Source of the DNA: Limnohabitans sp. T6-20
GTDB taxonomy: Bacteria > Pseudomonadota > Gammaproteobacteria > Burkholderiales > Burkholderiaceae_C
Reading direction: 5' to 3'
NCBI RefSeq assembly: GCF_003063505.1
Contig: NZ_NERW01000003.1
Span: 248,001-312,000 of the forward strand
DNA length: 64,000 bases
Made by a program: the position numbers and the translations under genes. The notes beneath the pieces were generated by a model, which had not been told where the DNA came from, did no database searches, and saw nothing but the letters and a program-made list of their open reading frames with translations. Shown piece after piece: positions 1 through 12,100 of this stretch (its first letter is position 1; each line of letters opens with the position of its first letter).

Positions 1-145
1 CGCTGACCAAGTCTGGCGGTGTGCCGGCCGCATTGCCATAGACCACATACGCCGATTGCGCGCCACTTGCACCGAGTATGAAGTCGTCATACCCGTCGCC
101 GTTGACATCGCCCGCACTGGAGACGGCGATACCCAACAAACTGTT
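1..145 (-). other. start of an FG-GAP (integrin-alpha-type) propeller repeat
   Basis: Translation at the left edge reads LLGIAVSSAGDVNGDGYDDF and then ILGASGAQSAYVVYGNAAG. DVNGDGYDDF is the Ca-binding FG-GAP loop and SAYVVYG is the following strand. Only one blade is in the window; more should follow to the left. Confidence 0.8.
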
Positions 146-3100
146 GGTTGCACCGCTCATCGTTGGCGTGGCAACCACACTTCCGTCGGCAGCAGTGGTG
201 GTGAAGTTGAACGTGGTGGTGTCGGTCATGCCTGCAAAGGCGTCACCCGCTGTGTCTTTGATGGCCGTGGCGGCGATCTTGAGGTAGTAGCTGGTGCCCG
301 CCGTCAGGTTGGCGGTCGGGTTGATGGACAGGGTGTTGCCACCCCAGCCTGTCACCAGACTGCTGCTGACCACATCAAAGCTTTCAACCAGGGAGTTGGC
401 CGCGTTATACAACTGAATGGTGCCCGTGCCTTTGGCCGTGGCTTGGTTGAAGGTCAGCGTGAGGTTGGCCGTCAAGTCCGACAGGTAGCCGTTGTCTGCA
501 GGACTGCTGCTGGTCAAGCCAAACACCGTCAAATTGGTCGAGGCTGTGCTGGTTACACCCGACACCGTGGTTTGCGCGGTGATGGTGCTGCTGGCTGGCA
601 ACTCGCTGCCATAGATAGAAGGCGCGCTGTTGGTGAAGGCTTGCGAGGTGGCGCTGGCGGTCAAACCGCTGATGACCACCGAGTTGACCAGTGCCGACGC
701 GTTGAGCTGCGCATGCGTCATGCCACTCATGTCGATGGCCGAGGCGTAGATGCTCGCGCCGTTGGTTCGGTCGGTGTAGCCTGTCGCACCCGCACGTGAA
801 TTGACCACGATGCTGGACAGCGAATAGGCAGCGCCCAAGTCCAGTTGCACCCACGCATCGCCGTCGGCCGTCAGATAGGCGGTTTGAATGCCGTAGGCTT
901 CGGCATACGTGGTGGCTAAGTCGCTGGAGCTGCCATCGTGAATGTTGCCCGCTGTGGAATAGGGACCGGCGCTCCAGTAAAACGCGTTGGCGTTGGACAG
1001 GGTCTGCGTAGCCCCCAACGCCAGGTTGGTGCCTGTGCCGGTTTGAATGGCAGACACATCGCCAATGGTCAAGAAGCCGTCTGAGGTGGCCGTGGTGTTG
1101 GCCAAGGTCTTGCGCACCATGATGTAGCGCACCTTGGTGCCGTCATACGTCCAGTTGCCCGAGCTGTCGGCCGTGACGTTGATGGTCTGACCGTTGATGC
1201 CCAGAGCCACTGTGGCATTGGCCACAGCGGTGCCGCTGACCACCAGCGCTTCGCTGCTGCCCAACACGTTGTCGGTCGACACAGCGTTGAGGGTGACGGC
1301 CTTGGACACCAGCTGAGAAACCGTGTCGGTCGCGGTCGAAAACGCGGTGGCGTTGCCGTTGGTGGAGGCGCTGACGTAGGTGCCATCAGCACCGCTGGTG
1401 CGGTCCCACGCACGCAAGGTGATGGCGTCGGTCATCGTGCCCAAGTAGGTGCCGTTGGGTTTGTAATACACACGGTTGTCGCCGTCTGCGGCCAAGAGCA
1501 AGGCATTGCTGTCGGAGGTGCCCGTGACGGTGCTCCAGTTCGTGCCGCCATCGGTGCTGACGTACAGCGTGCCGTTAGTAGTGTTCACGCCGGTGATGGC
1601 AATGCCCTTTTGCGAGGCGGCAAAGCTGTCGGTGATGCCACCCACCAGGGTGCTGACCAAGCTGCCCACAGCCCCCGTTGGCACAGCGGCGTTTTGTGCC
1701 ACGCTGGACAGGCTGAGCGCTGTGTCGGCCAACACCGGCGCGGCGTTGGTGGTGTTGGTTTCAGAGGTCACTACGATGCCTTGTTGCACCAGCAGCTGGA
1801 CATTCAGAACAGCGTCGGTCCAGATGTCGTAGGCAATGCCGTCGTCGTAAGCCGCACCTGTGTTGGCGGCGCTGGCACTGGTGCCTGTTTTGGTGAAGCC
1901 GGTCGTGTCAAAACCATCGCCCTTGCCCAACACCAAGGTGTCGGCACTGGTGCCTTTGATGACCATTTGATAGTTACCAGCCGCCAAGTTGGCATTGTTC
2001 AGCCAAGCGGCCTTGGTGAGCGAGGCAAAGGCTTGTGCGTTACCGATCAGGGTCTGTGCGCCGGTGTCGGTGCTCATGTCGATGAACTCCATGCCCTGAA
2101 TTTTGTTCAAGGTGTAGTCGTTCATGAAGTTGAGCAAGCTCAGCGAGGTGCCTGCGCCGGTCAGGCGCAAGGTGTCGTTGCCGCCGTGGCCTTCCACATA
2201 CGCCGTGGATTGGCTCAGGTAGTTGGTGATGCCGGCTTGATTCAACACAAACACGTCATCAGTTGCCGAACCAATGACCGTGTTGCCATCGCCTACCGAC
2301 GGCACAGTGAACGTGCCCGCCGTGGCAGCGGCCGTGGTCAAGGCGCTGGGGGTGAAGGTTTTGGTAAGGGTCGATGACACGTTGCCCGCAATATCAACAA
2401 TGCGGAAGGTGTAGGTGGTGGTCACTGTGGGCAAGCTACCTTGCATGACGGTACCCAAACCATTGGCGCCAAACAGCGACGGGCTGGTGCTGGACCAAGT
2501 GGTGCCGCCGTTGGTGCTGTATTGCACGGTTTCACCGGTGGGGCGACCGCCTGCAGTAGACACCACATAGAACGTGGTCGCACCGGCGTCACTGGTGGTG
2601 GTCCAGTCGCTGCCGCTGGTGCCGTGATCGTCACTGAAGTAGACCGCCAAAGGTGCAGCAGGCATGCCCGTATCGATTTTGATTTGCGCTGCGTTTTGGG
2701 CAGGTGTGGCCTGCACATAGCCTGCAGCATCGATCTGACGCACCTGCAGCACGCCAGCGGCATAGACGCCGTCGGCCACTGTGAAGCTGGTGCCTGTGCC
2801 CGTTGTCCAGGTCACGCCCGAATCGGTGCTGTACTGCCAGGTGGTCGTGCCGCCTTCCAGACCCGTCACGTTGATCTGGTTGTTGTTGGTGATGCCGTCA
2901 GAAGCCGTACCGGTACCAAAACCGTTGCCGGTGTCAGCCGCAAGGGCCAGGGTGCCGCCCGTAGGGGCGGTGGTGTCCACCATGTAATTCATCGGGGACA
3001 AGAACACCCGGTCAATCGCATAGTCCGAACCGCTGTTGGTCGTGCCTGCAACTTGAGAGTACAACGCCAATTTGTAGTTGCCCGCTGTGGCCACCGAGAA

Positions 3101-6100
3101 CGTGGTGGAGAAATTTTCCCAAGTGTTGGCCGTGAGCATTCGGGCACCCTGTACAGCATCGCCCAAGCTGCTGCCCGTGCTGTACCAGCCTGTGATGTCT
3201 TGCACCACATTGTTCGAAGCATCGAGCAACTGCCACTTGAAGTTGGCCGCATTGGTGATGTTGGCGCCCAGTTGCTGTGCATCAAATGCAAAGGTGTAAG
3301 ACACCCCGGTGGCAAATGCCGTGGCCGTGTTGCGGATGGCGTTGTTGCCCGTGTAGGCATCGTTGTAAACCCGGATCGCACCTGCGGTGTTGGTGTCGGT
3401 GAACACCCCCGAGGTCAATGTGGAGTTCATACCCGATTGGAAGGTCGTGCCGCCTCCTGTTGTGACCAAGGTCCAGCCAGACGAAGCTGGAACAGCCCCA
3501 TCGGTGATGAGGTTTTCGGCCATGGCCGCGGTCGTCAAAGTCAAGTTGTTGCCCGTAGCGTCTTTGATGGTGCTGCCATTGAGCGACAACGCGTCAGCCG
3601 GGACGCTGATGCCATTGATGTCGGTTTGCCCTGCCAGGATGGTGTACTTGAACTTGAGCAGGGTCGAGGTCGAATTGGTTGAATCGTAAGTCGCTGTCAC
3701 CAAAGTGCCGCCAATGTTCAGCGTCAGCTGTGGCGAGCCTGTCACGGTGACAGCTTCGCTCATGGTCAGTCCGATGGTGACGCCATCACCTGTATTCAAG
3801 GTGTTGTTGGACATGCCGCTGGTGCCGGTGACGGCCACAGCAGTCACGGTGGGCACCATGCTGTCGACCATCAGGCTAAAGGTGCTGGCCTCGCCCATGT
3901 TGCCACTGGCGTCCACAGCGCGCACGTTGAGGGTGTGCAGGCCTTGCGACAAGGTGTGTGCCGCGCCACTGTTTGCATAAGTGCTGACAGAGGTGCCATC
4001 TACCGCAAAGGTCCAAACGCCTGTGGTCATGTGGGCATACACAGCGCCGAGGAAAAAGTCGCCGTCGTACACATGCACCAATGAACCCGGTGTGGCTGTG
4101 CCGGTCAGTGTGGGGCGGGTGTCGTCGGTCAAACTACCGTTGGTCAGCGCCCCCGTGACCGCGCCCACGTTGTCGTTCACGTTGGTGATGGTGGCGGTGG
4201 GCAGCAACACGGTGGATTTGACCGTGGCGTTGATGGCCAAGTTGTCGATCCATGCAGACGAGGCCGTGATGCCAGCAATGTCACCGTAGAACGAGAACTT
4301 GTAATTGGCCATGGCCTGTGTGGCCCACAACGAAGTCGGAACGGTTCCGGTCACAGTGATCGGGGTATTGCCCGAACCTGAGCCATAACCCGTCAAGCCC
4401 ACGCTGATGTTGCCAGCAGCGTCCATGCTGATGGTCACACGGTCTGAGCCACGCGCTGACAAAGCCGTGGCCTGTGTGACCACCTGTGCGCCGTTCCAAA
4501 AGACCGTGATGGCGCTTTCAGCAAACTTCACCGACAAGCCATCGGCAAAACCGTAGCCGTAGCGCAACTCAAAACGGTTGGTGTTGGTGCCAGAGGACAC
4601 GCTGGTCATGTCCATGTCAAACGTGGTGGTGAACGCTGCCATGCGCTGGTTGGCACCAATAGCCATGACCTTGCTGAGGGCAATGTTCTCTTGGCCTACG
4701 CTGTCGATGACTTTGAATTCCAAGTCCGTATCGGACGTATCAGCATTCGTGATGGCGGTGCCTGCACCGGTGGTGGTCAATGTGGCACCAGCCCAGGGGT
4801 CGATGGCGTTGTCAAAGCTGTTGCTGTAGGTCCAGGTGCTGGTGGTGGTGTTGACCAACAGGCTCACGGTGGTGGGTTCGCCTATGTTACCGTTGGCGTC
4901 GACCGCACGCACGCTCAGGGTGTGCGCGCCGGTGGTCAATGCGGTGGACTCAACGCTCCATGCGCCCGTAGTGGCATCTGCCGTGGTGCTGGCCAACAGT
5001 TGCGTGCCTTCATACACCTTCACGGTGGCACCCGCTGTGGCTGTGCCTTTGAGCAGCGGAGTGGTGTCTGCCGAACCCGCGCCCGGGGTGACCAGGACTT
5101 CGGTGGCGGTGTTGTTGTATACGCTGATGTTGCTGACGGTGGGCAATGCCACGCTGGATGCCACGGTAGACGTGATGTTGACGTTGTCCACCCAACCCTG
5201 AGCAACGAAAGCCCCTGTCCAGCCATAAACGCCATACGCAAAACCTGTCATGTCCTGACTGGCCCATGCGCCCGATGGAATGGTGCCTGTGATCGTTTCC
5301 GTCGTGTTGCCCGCGCCCGCCAATGTGACCGTGACAACGCCAGCATCAGACACTTCGTAAGTGATGTGGTCCGGTTGACGTGACAACAAGGTGGTGGTGA
5401 GTGCCTGCGTTTTGAAGGTCGTGAGGTTCCAGCTCATCACCACGTTGGTGCCCGTGCTGGTGCTGTTGAACGAAACGATCAGACCTTTCTGGCTGGCATG
5501 CTCACGGAAGCGGAATTGGAAAACATCACCAAGACCCGTCATGTCGAAATCATGCTCGGCCTTGAAGCTGGTCACTCGCTGGTTGCTGCCCATTTTTTGA
5601 TCAAGGACTTGCCACAAAGACGAGGTGTTGGCGCCATTGAGGTACTTGACCTCTTTGTCGGCATCGGTTGTGTCGGCATTCACCACATAGGCGTTGCTAC
5701 CGGTGTCGGGTGATCCACTCCAGGTTGCACCTGCCATCGGGTCTGCGGCATTGTCAAAGCTGTTGCTCCAAGTCCATGTGCTGGTGCTGACCACAGCTTT
5801 GGTGGCGTTGCTGGTAGCGCCCTGCACCACTTCGGTGGCGCTGATGGTGTTGCTGCCCGCCACCAAATCGAGGCTGTTGGTGGAGATAGGAGACGTCACG
5901 GTGTACACCGTGCCATCGTTGTTGAGGGCCACCACCGAGCTGTTGACGTTGAAGGCCGCGTCCAGCTGGGCGCGGGTCATGGCCGACATGTCCTGGTTCG
6001 AGGTGTAGACCACGCTGCCGTTCAGGCGCTCAGCCCAGCCGCCTGCGCGTGCCAGCACATCGATGGACGACAAGGCATACGAAGCCCCCAAGTCGAGTTG

Positions 6101-9100
6101 CACCCACACATCGCGGTCGGTGCCGCCGAAAGTGCCACCCACAATTTCGATGTAAGTGGTGTTATTACCGTCGGTCAATGAGCCGCCCCCAGCTTTGGTG
6201 CCATTCGCTGAAAACGTCACGGTTGCATTGGTTGCGCGGTTGGTGGTGCCGTCCATGGCGCGCACGTCACCGATGTTCCACACAGCATTCACTTGCGTCT
6301 CGCCCAAACCCGAGCCATAAGCCATGTTTTTCAGGTCTTTGCGCACCATGATGTAGCGCACTTTGCTGCCGTCGTAGCTCCAGTTGCCGCTGGCATCGGC
6401 CACCACGTTCACGGTCTGGCCTTTGATGGTCAGGGCCACGGTCGCGTTGTTGTCGGCGGTGCCGCTGACAACCAAGGTCTCAGCGGAGCTGACCACGTTG
6501 TCGGTGGACACGGCGTTGATGGCCACTGGCTTGACCACATACTGGCTGATGGTGTCGGTGGCGGTGGAATACGAAGCGGAGGTGCCGGTGAACCATGTGA
6601 CCGCACCTTCGGCTGCGCCACCAGCTTGGTCCCAAGCGCGGAATGTGAGAGCGCTCGACACCGTGCCCACATCGCCGCTGGCAGGAACAAAGTACAAACG
6701 GTTGTCGCTGTCCGACAAGATGCCCAAGGCACGGTTGCTGGTGAAGTCGGTGAACGCGGTCCAGGTGGTGCCGCCATTCAAGGTGTAGTAAAGCGTGCCC
6801 CCGGTGTTCACACCGGTGATGGCAATGCCTTTCACTGCACCGGCATCCGCATCGGTGATGCCACCCACCAGGCTGCTGACCAAGGCGCCCACAGCCGTGC
6901 CGTTGACAGGCGCAGTAGCGCCCTGCACCACAGCTGGCAAGCTCAGCACGGTATCGGCCAACACCGGCGCGTCGTTGACGGCGGTGACGGTGATGGCCAC
7001 GGTGTCGGTGTCTTGCAGCGGTGTGCCTGCGCTGTCTTTGGACACCATGGTCAGGGTGTCAGCGCCGTTGTAGTTGAGTACGCCGGTGTATTTGAGGCTG
7101 GTCAGTGCCGCATTGATTTGTGTGGCTGTGCCGCTCAGGGTCAGGGTGGCTGAATCATTGGCACCGGCACTGATGGTGGCCCCGCCTGTGAGGCTCACAT
7201 TCAGAGTGCCATGGCTCACGCTCAGCTGGGTGCTGGCCAGGTTGGCGTTGATGTCGCTCACGCTCAGGCCAGAGATGCTCAGAGCGGCTTCTTCGGCCAC
7301 TGTCTGTGCGCCGGGCACCACGTTGACGGGTGCCGTGTTGGGCACGGCCACGGTGCTCGCCAGGCTCAGGGTGGCAGTGTCAACACCGCTGTAGAGCACA
7401 CCGCCGTTGTCTTGCAGGCTGGTGAGTGTGATGACGCGGTTGCCAATGCTTTGCACGCTCGACAGATCGCTGTAGGTGATGCTGTTGACCATCGCATTGA
7501 GCAATGCGGTGGTCAGACCGGCTGAGCTGGTCAGCGTGACGGTGGCGGTGGCGCTGGTCACGCTCACCAAATACGTCATGCCGTTGGTGGCGGTGGTGCC
7601 CGTGGTGGTGTCGGTCAGGCTGAAGGTGGTGCCATCCACGGACAGTTTTTCATTCGCACCATCGATCAGACCGCTCACGGTCAGAACCAGTTTGATGAAT
7701 TTTTGGGTGCCCTCCCCCATGGAGCCGCCCTGGTATGCGCTGGCACTGCCAAAGGCCGCCACGGCGGTGCCTGTGTAGTTGCCGCCCAGTGCGGTAACCG
7801 ACAAGCTTGGGGCATCGTTGATGTCGGTAACCGAGAGGTTCAAGCGGTTGGACGTCGATGAATACGCCCCACTGCCGCCCAGCTTGCCCGTCAGGTCCAC
7901 CAGCGAGCCCGTGGTGGCTCCGTCGGAGCCATCCCAGGTGTACTGCGTCACATAGTCGATGCTGCCGGACATGTCAGCGCCAGGCTGGAAGTAAACACGT
8001 GCGCTGCTGTCCAGCACCAGCGCGTTGGTGGCAGAGATGTTGGCGATGGTGTTCAGGTTTGTCCAGGTGGTGCCACCGTTCAGGCTGTACCAGAACGCGC
8101 CATAACCGTTTTTGAGTTGGCTGATGATGGCCAGGCCCAACACAGTGCCATCGGCGTCCAGGCCGCTCAGGCCGGACAGTGCAGAAATGGCCGTGCCGGT
8201 GGTGGTGCCGTTCACAGGTGCCGGTGACTCTTCCATGACCGTGTAGGTGATGGTGGTCGAGGTGCCCGGGGCGTCGTTGACAGCTGTGACGTTGATGGTC
8301 GAAGTCAATGCGGTCGAACTGGCGGTGCCGTCGCTGAGCACATAGCTCACGGTGCGTGCCGCCGTGGTGGGGTTTTCTGACGTGTTGCTGTACTTCACTG
8401 CACGCAGGGCCGCTTGCCAGTTGGCCAGCGTGGCGGTGCTGCCTGAAGAGGTCAGTGTCATCACACCCGTGGTGGCGTTGTAGCTGCCCGCAATGTTGCC
8501 CATGCTGGCATTGGTGAAGCTGAGCACGTCTTGCCCGGCGACGAAGCCGGCGCTGATGCTGACCGTGGCCGAAGTCAATGTGGCGTTGTCTGCATCGCTG
8601 ACGGTGATGCCGGTGCTGATGGCGGTCGCCGCGTCGTTTTCAACATAGGCCAAGGTCGACCCAGTGGCCAGCACAGGCGTGTCGTTGACGGCCGTGACCG
8701 TGATGGCCACGGTGTCGCTGTCGGTCAGGCCACTGGCGTCGGTGGTGAGCACAGTTAACGTGGCCGAGCCGTTGAAGTTAGCGCTGCCGGTGTAGCTCAA
8801 GGTGGCCAAGGCCGCGTTGACTTGGGTGGCAGTGCCGCTCAAGGTGACTGTGGCCGAGCCGTTGACGCCACCACTGACGGTGGCACCACCGGCCAGGCTG
8901 ACGGTCAGGCTGCCGTTGGTCACGGTGAGTTGCGTGGTGGCCACGTTGCCGTCCACGTCGGCCACGCTGATGCCGGTGATGGCCAACGCCGTGTCTTCGT
9001 TGACCGTTTGTGCGGCGGGCACGGTGTTGACCGGCGCTTCGTTCACGTTGGTCACGGTCACTGCCACGTTTTGGTTGGTGTAGGCACCGGTCACGTTGGT

Positions 9101-12100
9101 GGCGCGCACGGTCACGTCGTACACGTTGTTGGTGCCCGAATCAGTGGGCACCTCGAAGTTGGGCGAAGCCACAAAGGTCAGCACGCCGGTGCTGCTGTTG
9201 ATGGCGAACTTGGCACCATCTGCACCCACGCCGGTGTCGATGCTGTAGGTCACGCCAGTGCCCGCTGCGGCGGTATAGACCGCTGTGCTGGTGGCGGTGT
9301 TTTCTGCAAAGCTGGCCGTGGTGGTGCTGGTAAAAACAGGTGCCGCGAGGATGGCGATGCTCAGTGCGGGACTTTGGCCGCTCTCGTTGCCTGCGGCATC
9401 GGTGAGGGTGTAGGTGAAGCTCTTGGCGGTGGCGCTGGTGGCCAGTGCGCTGTTGGGTGTCAACACGCCGGTGGTGTTGTCGTAGGTGGCAGCGGTGAGC
9501 ACGCCGTCCACATACAGCTTGACGGTGGTGGTGAGGCCCGTGGGCAACTGGATGCCCGGGGTGGTGTCGTCGGTGCTGGCTGCTGTGCTGGCGGTGTTTT
9601 GCGTGCCACCCACGTTGTCCACATAGGCAGTGGGTGCTGCGGTGGGGGTGGTGGGGGCTGCGGTGTCCAACTCAAAGCTGGTGCTGCCCGTGTTGCTGGC
9701 GTTGCCCGCTGCGTCGGTGGCCACAGCGCTCACGTTGATGGTGCCGTTGCCCAAGGTGCTCAGGTCGGCATCGCTCAGTTGTACAGCCAAAGCCGTGGCA
9801 CCACTGCCAATGGCGGTCTTGATCACGCTGTTGCTGCCACGGGTGAACGTCACCTTGACTGTGGCGTCTTGCTCGGCCGTGAGGGTGACCACGCCACCAG
9901 TGGCCGTGGCTTCTGACTGCGTTGCACCACCGGTCACACCGGTGCCCAAAGCCAAAACAGGCGCGGCAGGCGCGCTGGTGTCGACCTTGTTCAGGGCAAT
10001 CAAACCAGTCAGGTACACCATGCCAGCGCCATCACGCTGGGTTTCGTTGCCTGCAGGGTCGAGGATGGTGCTGCCGTTCAGGCTGAGCGCGTTGTTGGGC
10101 ACAACGATGCCGTCTGCGTCGGTCTGGCCAGACAGGATGGTGTATTTGAACTTGAGCGTCGAGGTGCCCGAGCCGCTGAGGTAATCGGCTTTGACGGTGG
10201 TGCTGCCAATGACCAGGTCCAGTTGCGGCCAGTTGGAGCCAGCGCCTGTGACGTTGACGATGTCATTGAAGTTGACGTCCACCGTGACCGTGTCGCCCGC
10301 ATTGAGGGTGGCGTTTTGAGCGTCGGTATAGGCCACGGGGCCCACGGACGTGACGATGGGGGCGGCCACATCGACTTTGAGGTTGATGATGTCGCTGATG
10401 GCTGGGGTGCTCAGGTTGGCGTTGTTGCCTGCCGCATCCTGGATGCTGCCAGTGGCCGCGCTGAGGGCATTGACCGCCAGGCTGATGCCATTGCTGTCGT
10501 TGTCGCTGCCGCCCACGGTGTAGGTGAACGTCACGGTGTTGGTGCCCGAACCCGTGGCGTAGTTGGCGTACACGGTAGTGCCGCCAATGTTGAGCGCCAC
10601 TTGCGGTGTGCCGGTGATGGTCACGGCCTCGTTGAAGGTGGCGGTGGCGGTGACCACATCGCCCGCGTTGAGCCAGCCGCCTGCGCTGGCGTCTGTGGCG
10701 CTAAGGCTCAGGTTGCTGACGGTGGCCGCCGTGTTGTCCACCATGAAGCTGGCGTTGTCCCCCACGGTGGTAGAGCCCAAGGTGGCGTTGCTGCCACCAG
10801 CATCTTTGATGGTGCCGGCGTTCAGGCTCAGCGCGTTGGCAGCGATGCTGATGCCGTTAGGGTCGTTTTGTGCCGACGTGATGGTGTAGGTGAAGGTCAG
10901 CGCAGACGTGCCCGAACCCGAGGCGTAGTTGGCCATCACGGTGGTGCCACCGATGATGAGTGCCAATTGGGGGGTTCCGGTGACGTTGACCACTTCGCTG
11001 AAGGTGGCTGTGGCCGTGACCACGTCGCCTGCATTGAGCGTGTTGTTGGCGGCATTGGTGGCGCTGGTCAGGGCCACACTGTTGACCACGGGAGGGATGG
11101 CCAGCAAGAAGGTGTCGCTGGCGTTCAGACTGCCATCGCTGGCGGTGACTCTGAGGTTCAGGTCGCTGGTGGACGTGGGTGTGCCACTGAAGGTGCGCGT
11201 GGTGGCGTTGAATGTGAGCCAGCTGGGCAAAGCTGTGCCGTCGCTCAGCGTGGCGGTGTAAGTCAGCGTGCTGTCCACATCACTGAAGCTGTTGGCAGGC
11301 ACGGTGTAGCTGAAGGCAGTGCCCAAGATGGCGGTCTGATCCGGGATGGCGTTGGCCAGCACCGGGGTGTCGTTGACGGCGTTGACGGTGATGGCCACCG
11401 AGCCCGAGGTGCTTTGCGCCACACCGCCGGTGTTGCCGCCGTCGTTGACGGTGAGGGTCAGGCTGTCGCTGCCGTTGTAGTTGGCGCTGGGGTTGTAGGT
11501 CACCGCGTTGGCACTGGCCAACAAGGTGTTGATGGCGCTCAAGGTGCCGGTCAACTGCACGCTGGCGGTGCTGTTGGTGGCGATGGTCACACCGGCGCCG
11601 CTCAGCACGTTGACCGTGCCTTGCGTGACAGCCAAGGTGGCGGTGACGTTGCCTGTGCCTGCGTCCACGTCGGTGAAGCTCAGTCCTGCGATGACCAAAG
11701 CCGTGTCTTCAACGGTGGTTTGTGCTGCGGGCACGGTGATCACAGGCGCGTCATTGACGGCGGTGATGGTGATGGCCACTGTGTCGGTGTCGGTCAGTGC
11801 CGCGCCACCCGTGTTGCCGCCGTCATGGGTGAGCATGGTGAGCGTGTCGGCACCGTTGTAGTTGGCGGTGGGGGTGTAAGTCACCGCGTTGGTGGCGCTC
11901 AAGGTGGCGTTGATTTGCGTCAGCGTGCCGGTCAGGGTGACGCTGGCGGTGCCACTGCCTGCGATGGTGGCAGTGCCGCCCGTCACGGCCAGGGTGCCTT
12001 GGGCCACCGACAAGGTGACGGTCATGCTGCCCGAGAGCGCGTCGACGTCTGCAATGCTCAGACCAGTGATGACTTTGGCGGTGTCTTCGATCGTGGTTTG

